Shown here piece after piece: positions 58,044 through 64,000 of a stretch of DNA of 64,000 bases (positions within the stretch are counted from its first letter, which is position 1; each line of letters opens with the position of its first letter). Below the pieces are notes generated by a model that worked only from the letters and a program-made list of their open reading frames with translations, searched no databases and was not told the DNA's origin. This stretch comes from Penicillium oxalicum (taxonomy: Eukaryota > Ascomycota > Eurotiomycetes > Eurotiales > Aspergillaceae), in NCBI RefSeq assembly GCF_001723175.1, contig NC_064656.1, positions 2,232,001 through 2,296,000 of the forward strand, in the 5' to 3' direction. A program made the position numbers and the translations under genes.

Positions 58044-58324
58044 GGTGCTGAAGAGTGTGGGGAATCCGGGGTTGCGGTGGACCAGTTGGCCCTTCGAGCA
58101 TTAATGTGCCAAGGCCTTGCCAAGTTTTTTTTGGCCTCTTCCAGCAAGAATGAAGCAGGCTAGAAGTTCTTGGTGAGCGTCGCGATGGGTTGAGGAAATC
58201 TCCGTGTTCAAATGAGATGTTTCAGGGTAAGTGAGGAAGAGAGAGAGACATTGAGAGGGTGTGAGAGCCCGGCGCTCTCCGGAGACCGGTGTGCCTGATG
58301 AATCAGAGATTAAAGAGTCGATGC

Positions 58325-58331
58325 TATAAAA
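58325..58331 (+). promoter_or_regulatory. TATA box of the AA13 gene
   Basis: TATAAAA, 134 bases upstream of the ATG (after the first T, 58325 to 58465 is 140 bases). Confidence 0.65.
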
Positions 58332-58464
58332 GGGAAGCAAGAGAACGGATTCACAAGGGATTTTTCTCCAAGACATTCTCTATCCACAGAGGTCTCGGTG
58401 ACAAGTCTTTTCTATTGACTGTGCGGTTATTGCTGCCATCCGAATCCGACAGCGAGAAGTAGAG

Positions 58465-59763
58465 ATGTTGCTCTCCTCTCTTTTGGCCGTGCCATGGCTT
58501 GCCTCTCTAGTTACTGCCCACGGCTACTTGACTGTCCCATTCAGTCGAACCCGACTTGGATTTGAGGTATTTAGACTTCCACTTTGCCTCATGATTATAT
58601 ATTCTCCGCACTGCATATCTGGACAATGATGACTAAATTTCCCCCTCTCTCAGGCTGGCATCGACACCTGTCCCGAATGCTCCATCCTCGAACCCGTCAC
58701 TGCTTGGCCCGACGTTGAAGCCGCCCCTGTAGGTCGCAGCGGACCTTGTGGCTACAACGCTCGCGTTGGCGTTGACTACAACCAACCCAGCGCCCACTGG
58801 GGCCAATCTGTCGTGGCCACTTACACGGCGAACCAGGTCGTCGAAGTCCAATGGTGCGTCGACAACAACGGCGACCACGGTGGCATGTTCACCTACGGTA
58901 TCTGCCGCAACCAAACCCTCGTGGACCTCTTCACCAACCCCAACTACTTGCCCACCAATGCCGAGAAGCAAGCTGCCGAGGACTGCTTTCTCGATGGCGA
59001 ACTCAAGTGCACCGATGTCACGGGGCAAACCTGTGGGTATAATCCAGACTGTCAGCCCGGTCAGCCTTGCTACCGGAATGACTGGTTCACCTGCAATGCA
59101 TTCAATGGGGATTCAAGTGGCGGGGTACGCGGCTGCCAGGGAGTAGATGCGGCACCACTCAACTCGTGCAAGACGACAATCGCCGGCGGGTATACCGTGA
59201 CCAAGAAGATTCGCATTCCGGATTACAATTCCAAGCACACCCTGCTGCGATTCAGATGGAATTCCTTCCAGACAGCCCAGGTTTACTTGCATTGTGCAGA
59301 CATTGCAATCTCCGGATCCGGATCTGGCTCAGGTTCAAGCACCACATCCAAGACAACCTTGACGACAAAAACCACTACCGCTACAAGCAAGACCAGCACT
59401 ACCACCGCCGCCGCTACCACAACTACCACCGGGACCTGCTCCCCCGCTAGCTCCGTCCCTGTAACTTTCAACGAACTTGCCACAACCACCTTCGGCGAAA
59501 ACATCTACCTTGTCGGGTCCATCAGCGAGCTCGGCTCATGGGCCACCTCCTCTGCAATCGCTCTATCCGCAAGCTCGTACACAACCTCGAATCCCCTCTG
59601 GACCACCACGGTCAACCTCCCTGCCGGAACCAGCTTCCAGTACAAGTTTATCCGGAAGAAGAGCGACGGCAGCGTGGTGTGGGAGAGTGATCCCAACCGA
59701 AGCTACAGTGTGCCCACAGGATGTTCTGGGATCAAAGCCACTGCCAGTGGAACGTGGCGGTAG
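58465..59763 (+). CDS. AA13 starch-active lytic polysaccharide monooxygenase with CBM20
   Basis: Two exons: 58465-58566 and 58654-59763, giving 403 residues. Residues 1-18 are a signal peptide ([17 protein letters not shown]) that ends exactly before His19. Cleavage there exposes the N-terminal His of the copper histidine brace (mature start [14 protein letters not shown]). The second brace His is probably His82 in [12 protein letters not shown]. The catalytic domain is rich in Cys ([33 protein letters not shown]) and includes [22 protein letters not shown], typical of AA13. A Gly/Ser then Thr-rich linker joins it to a C-terminal CBM20 from about residue 300 ([59 protein letters not shown]). 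The enzyme oxidatively cleaves starch outside the cell. Its promoter carries AmyR-type and CreA-type motifs, which fits starch induction and glucose repression. Confidence 0.95.
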
Positions 59764-60514
59764 ATTATTGATTTGATGGATGTAGTGAGTAGCAGAATTA
59801 TGTGAGAAAGCTGACTTTTGAAATTCTTCTTTTTGTTCCTATCATCCGTTATTTTGCATCTACGTTTTATGGGTCCGATCGAGACGATTTTGGATAGGTC
59901 GGACGGACTGGATGTCGAGGATGTGGTTGTTGATTTCTCCTACTTTGACGTTGTCTTTTGCGAATCTGGACGTCGAAAGTTCGTTCTTGAAAGTACATTG
60001 TTAGCGTGGAACTTGCCGGGGAGACGTGAATTGATGACATGATGAGATATGACTATATCGTCAGTGGACGTATATAAGCTATTGTACTTACGTGCGAGAC
60101 CTCCAAGGTTGCACCTGCACACCTTGTATTCATTCTAGGTAGGGTTTGTAGTGATCAAAGATCAAAACCTACAATGCTTTCTCCCATAACAACCAATAGG
60201 ATACAATCCACAGGCCGAGAAGTAGTTCCTTGAGTGCATTGGAAAGCAAAGGGAAATATCAAATAGCAATGCTAAAAAGCGGACCCCTTCTGTACAATTC
60301 ATTATTAATTCGTTTGTTTCATTCGCTATGTAGAATATCCGAGAGCGGGGGCAGATGCTCCTCGTTTGTTTTTATATACAGTGAAAAATCAGGATGGCGC
60401 TGTTGTAGTACCCCCATAGATCATGATCGGATGCACCGTTCCACATATCATCCGAAATGCAAAGTCATTCCGGTCCTTGACACGTCTCGGGAATCATAAA
60501 TGTGTCAAGCACGC
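59764..60514. other. Convergent 3' region
   Basis: 751 AT-rich bases between the AA13 and S53 peptidase genes. No gene is recognised. Confidence 0.6.
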
Positions 60515-62492
60515 TTACTTCTGCTTAACGGCAGACTTGAGCAGCTTCTGGAAGTTGGGAGTACCCAGACCGGTGACGGGGTCCCAGCCCTCAGTAGCGT
60601 TCCAGCTAGCGTAAGGGACGACGGGACTGCCGTTGGGACGACCACCGAAGCGAGCGTTGCCGTCGCAGCCGGTGCTTCCACCGACGGTGATGTCGTTCAA
60701 GGCATCGGGGTGCGAGTACAACCAGGGGTTCAGGAAGCCGAGGCTGGACTTGCCCGCCTTGATGCGAGCGTCGTTCAGCAGAGAAACCAGACCGGCGAAA
60801 GCGGGAGCCGAGCAGGAAGTGCCGTCAACCTTGCCGAGACGACCCTTCGCGTAGATAGCGTAGTTCTCACCCTGGGCTGACACGTCGGGGAACGCACGGC
60901 CTTCGCGGTTGAAGAGACCGTCTTGACGCTTGCCAAGCTTGTGGAGGTAGGCCTTGACGGCGTGGCTTTGCCACGAGGGGCGGCTCCAGAGGTCGGAGAA
61001 GCCACCGGAGGAGAAGAAGACACCGCGCTCGGGGGAGATACCGGTAGTAGCACCAACGGAGGTCACCCAGGGGCAGGCGGCGGGGAACTGAGCGGGGAAG
61101 CGAGAGTGGTGTTCTTGCCGTCGTTGGTCTGACAGGCAGAGCCCACACCGGAATCACCAGATGAGAAGATCACGGAGACACCACGGCCGCCGAGCTGAGC
61201 GATGAGGTTGCAGACGCTACGAGCGTAGCTTGCGGGGACGCTCTAGAGGAAAGAAAAGAGTGAGTCGGAGATGCCAGTACACGAGAGAGGGAAAGAGAGA
61301 GGGGAAACGCATACCTGCTCGTCCTCACCGTACGAGGTGGAGATAACCTGGGGAAGATCCTTGTCGCTCATCTTGATGACATTCTGCAAGAAGTCGAGGT
61401 AAGGCTCGTTGTTGTTGTCGTTGATGTCAGGCTGGTCCAAGTCGGGGACCAAGGGACCACGACCACCGGTGCTGAACTCAGTCACGGGGACGGGAGAGCT
61501 CGTTCCGATAATGTACTGGAGATCCAGGTTGGCTCGCTTCGCTGTCCGCGCAGGCGAGCTCTGGTCGTTCAGACCACCGTTGTACTGGATAACGGTGAAG
61601 TTCTGGCCCTGAGCATAGGGGGCAATGTTCTGCTCAAACAGAGCCAGGTCCGAGTACCGGGCGTACTGCTCCAGGTAGCTGGTGAAGGCGACCTTGTTGC
61701 CATTGGAGGCACTGGCCTTGTAGTCGCCGACCTTGTACAGGTCCTTGAGGCACTGCGGGGTGATAGCACTGTTGCAGTCGCTGCTAGGGGAAGTGGCAGC
61801 CTGGCGGAATTGCTCGTCGACGTCCTTAGACTTGTCGTGCAGCGTCACACCCTCGGCGTGCAGCTGGCCGAAGCGAGTGGTCGGGGTGACAAGGTTAATG
61901 TGCGAGACGAGCTCGTCAGGAACCGAGTACTCCAAGGTGCGCAGACGCTCGACCTGCTTGTTCTCGTTGAGGTAGTACTGGAAGTTGGCATCCAGCAGGT
62001 TGTTGGCCTTCTCAACGGTGGTGTAGAAGGTCATCCAGTCGGCATCCTGTTGAATGTGGGTGATGCCGGCCTTCTCGAGCCACTGGTGGATGGCTTCGAC
62101 GGACTCGCCTGCAGGCTGCAGCATGCGCTTAACTTCCTCGTGTGACTTGAAGTGCTTGCCATAGTTGGGGTGGGTCGGGAGTTGACATGTCCAGAACGGC
62201 CTTCTCGAAGCCCTCAACGTCACCCTGTGTGAGGGCAACCTGCAGTCGGATGGGCTGGTCTCCACTGGGAGTGCGGGAGAATCGCCATCCTAAATGTACG
62301 AGGCAACGCGTTAGCCTCGTCACCACCGCACATGAAGATGAATCTTGCTTCAAAGCAAATAACAGGGGACTTCTTTTGTTTACCTTCAGGGACAGCGACA
62401 AGCTTGTCGAATACTTCGGCCGAGACCGTGGAGGCCAACAGCGAGACGACGGCCAGCGACAGCGCGCCTTGGTTCAACAGAGGAACATGCAT
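60515..62492 (-). CDS. Secreted S53 (sedolisin) tripeptidyl-peptidase, frame broken twice
   Basis: Exons on the minus strand: 62492-62384, 62289-61315 and 61242-60515. The signal peptide is residues 1-25 ([15 protein letters not shown]). A pro-kumamolisin activation domain follows ([37 protein letters not shown]). The mature part has the S53 acid pair in [23 protein letters not shown], the oxyanion Asp in [10 protein letters not shown], the catalytic Ser in [13 protein letters not shown], and the C-terminal Ca2+ site [12 protein letters not shown]. Two small indels interrupt the frame. An extra C near 62172-62174 separates DMSTPD from HPNYGKHF. Two extra bases near 61101-61107 separate GKNTT from [11 protein letters not shown]. 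Removing the three bases gives one 602-residue protein, the normal length. The enzyme cuts tripeptides from proteins at acid pH outside the cell. As written the sequence would not give a working enzyme; error and pseudogene cannot be told apart here. Confidence 0.85.
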
Positions 62493-64000
62493 GATTGGAG
62501 ACAAGGCCTGACTTGGAGCTGGAGGGACACAGAACTCACTCACCGGTCTTGCTTGAAATCCAAAACAAGAGCTCGAGAGAGGGGAGGGCCTGCGAGTTAA
62601 ATAGGCTGATCAAGGGGCGGGGGGATGCTGCGCTCCCTGGGAATGACTGACACGCGGAGAGGGTCTCAGACCCGCGTCAGTCATAGTGTTATCTGCATTG
62701 CTGTAAGGCGCAGTGTGCCAGTGTGTAGTCCACATTGCGATCAACAATGTGGGTATACTTGGGATTGTTTTTCTGTTTTTCTGTTTTTCTCCCTCTGTTG
62801 TTGCATTAAGGCGGGGCGGGGAGCCTGGCGAGGGAATGAAGTAACCGATAGGCGTGGAATGTCTCCATCGCGCAGTCACGCTTGCGACTCGGGCCCAATG
62901 ACGAGAAGAGCTCCAATCAATCAGGCCCGTCATCTCCATTCCTTGTCTCTGCGGCCATTGTCCTCTTTTTCCATCAAAAGTGAGCGCTTCCCCGCCGGGC
63001 CAAGACTCGCCGATTTGGCAAGCTTCAAGTCAAGACACCGGAATCTCCACTGCCCAGCCGGGCCTCCTCTTCTTGGCCGCGCAGAGTGTCATCGACGGAC
63101 GCCTCTGTGGATCTCGACAGACGCGGATGCCCGTCGGAGAAACGAAACAGTGTCTGTATCCTTCATCACGCAATGCCAAAATCGAGGCCCTCTGCGGAGG
63201 GCAGAGGGGGGAGGGTGAGAGGAACAGCGATAGGGACCTGGTCCTACGAATATTCCTGCAGGTCTTTTCTCAAAGTGTGCTACTGTAAAAGCGGCTGCTT
63301 GCTGCAGGCCCTGAAGCGTGACAAAAGTGGTCCTAAATCGCGGCGGCACGACACGTCGGCTTCCTCTTCAAACCATCGCGGCCAAAGACAAGAAAGCGAG
63401 ATCGCAAGATCAGACGCAGGGAGGCGAAATGATCACGCTAAATCGACTAAATCGCCATTCGGATAGGGTGCTGTTGAGCGAAGGCCGTGGATCGGAGGGT
63501 CACCGTGGCTCGCGATCGCAGTCTCCCGGTTTTTCCGTGTAATCTGCATTGCTCGTAAACTACGTCTCCGTCTCTGCCTATCTCTCCATCGTCTTGCTTT
63601 TGTTTTCCATTTGCGATTTCATTGTCAAATGGACTCCACACACAGTGAGACACCGCCGATTGCCGAGCTACTTTTTCTTGCGCTGCAGATCCCAATTCTC
63701 CGACGGACGCTGCATGATTGGCCGTGAGACCCGGATGCTGGAGGCATTTGGGATGATCGGCAGGGACAGACCCATCCGCCCGGCCACTGACTGTGCCCCG
63801 GCCAGTCAGAGACAAGAGACAAAAGAGGAAAGGTGAGGAGGAGGTCGGAATCGGGCGGCTGCGTCAAGGACCGCATTGCGCGGGACAAGTCGACAGATGA
63901 ATCGAGTATGTAACTCCAGATACACACTTGTCCAGTCAGGCCCTGCAGAAGTGGCTGGGCAGCGATGCAAAGACAACTCGAGCTCCTCGGATGAGGACGG
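62493..64000. other. Right end, promoter of the S53 gene, no further gene
   Basis: About 1.5 kb with overlapping frames of about 75-200 codons on both strands, none with a recognisable domain. TATTTAA (minus strand, 62597-62603) lies 105 bases upstream of the S53 start and may be its TATA box. The window ends in non-coding DNA or at an unseen gene. Confidence 0.5.
62597..62603 (-). promoter_or_regulatory. Possible TATA box of the S53 peptidase gene
   Basis: TATTTAA read on the minus strand, 105 bases upstream of the ATG at 62492. Confidence 0.45.

Larger units (their letters stand above)
55938..58464. other. Long intergenic region, promoter of the AA13 gene
   Basis: About 2.5 kb. No gene is recognised; the short frames at 56624-56827 and 57191-57558 have no domain. 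The right end contains two AmyR-type motifs and a TATA box. Confidence 0.55.

Noticed and set aside
1..64000. Search by eye for CRISPR arrays, intact transposons, rRNA and terminal inverted repeats
   Set aside because: No spaced direct repeats, transposase or reverse-transcriptase motifs, or rRNA stretches were seen; decayed copies could be missed without a database search.

Overview
This window looks like nuclear DNA of a filamentous ascomycete, most likely an Aspergillus/Penicillium-type member of the Eurotiales. The genes are split by short introns (mostly 50-130 bases) with GTAAGT-like donors and CTAAC/CTAAT-like branch sites. Coding and non-coding DNA alternate with no operons. The gene set is typically fungal: ERG6, zuotin, an SLT11/RBM22-type splicing factor, MZM1, con-6, a BYS1-type secreted protein, Zn2Cys6 and C2H2 regulators, and a starch-active AA13 oxygenase with a CBM20. 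I assembled 26 protein genes, most by joining exons at visible splice sites.

Layout. 1-4 kb: no gene recognised. 4-8.7 kb: a dienelactone-hydrolase-like/NTF2-like protein, a GNAT acetyltransferase and an isochorismatase-family hydrolase whose frame is broken. 8.7-15.4 kb: a BYS1-type secreted protein, a class I glutamine amidotransferase-like protein and an aldehyde dehydrogenase. 17.8-28 kb: a Zn2Cys6 regulator, a secreted acid phosphatase, a DHA1-type MFS transporter and a free-standing, intronless tryptophan synthase beta chain. 29-36.7 kb: a small unknown protein followed by a housekeeping block (ERG6, SLT11, MZM1, ZUO1), arranged as two divergent pairs. 38-49.8 kb: a C2H2 factor, a small secreted six-cysteine protein, an SNG1-type membrane protein, con-6 and a diverged MFS-like membrane protein. 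51.6-62.5 kb: a cysteine-rich GPI-type protein, a mitochondrial helical protein, a small unknown protein, the AA13 oxygenase and a secreted S53 peptidase. 62.5-64 kb: no gene recognised.

How genes relate. Most neighbours look functionally independent. Several products act outside the cell or at its surface: acid phosphatase, AA13 oxygenase, S53 peptidase, BYS1-type protein and the small cysteine-rich proteins. They suggest a saprotroph feeding on starch, protein and organic phosphate. The AA13 promoter carries two CGG-N8-CGG motifs of the kind AmyR binds.

Most notable points. (1) A stand-alone TrpB, where fungi normally use a fused alpha-beta enzyme, next to an MFS exporter. (2) Four small frame-breaking indels in three otherwise well-conserved genes (isochorismatase-like, zuotin, and the S53 peptidase twice). 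These are either sequence errors or real lesions. (3) A membrane protein whose C-terminal half keeps only a faint sugar/phosphate-transporter MFS signature. I see no CRISPR array, intact transposon, rRNA or convincing tRNA. I found no clearly new multi-gene system; the TrpB-like locus is the best candidate.
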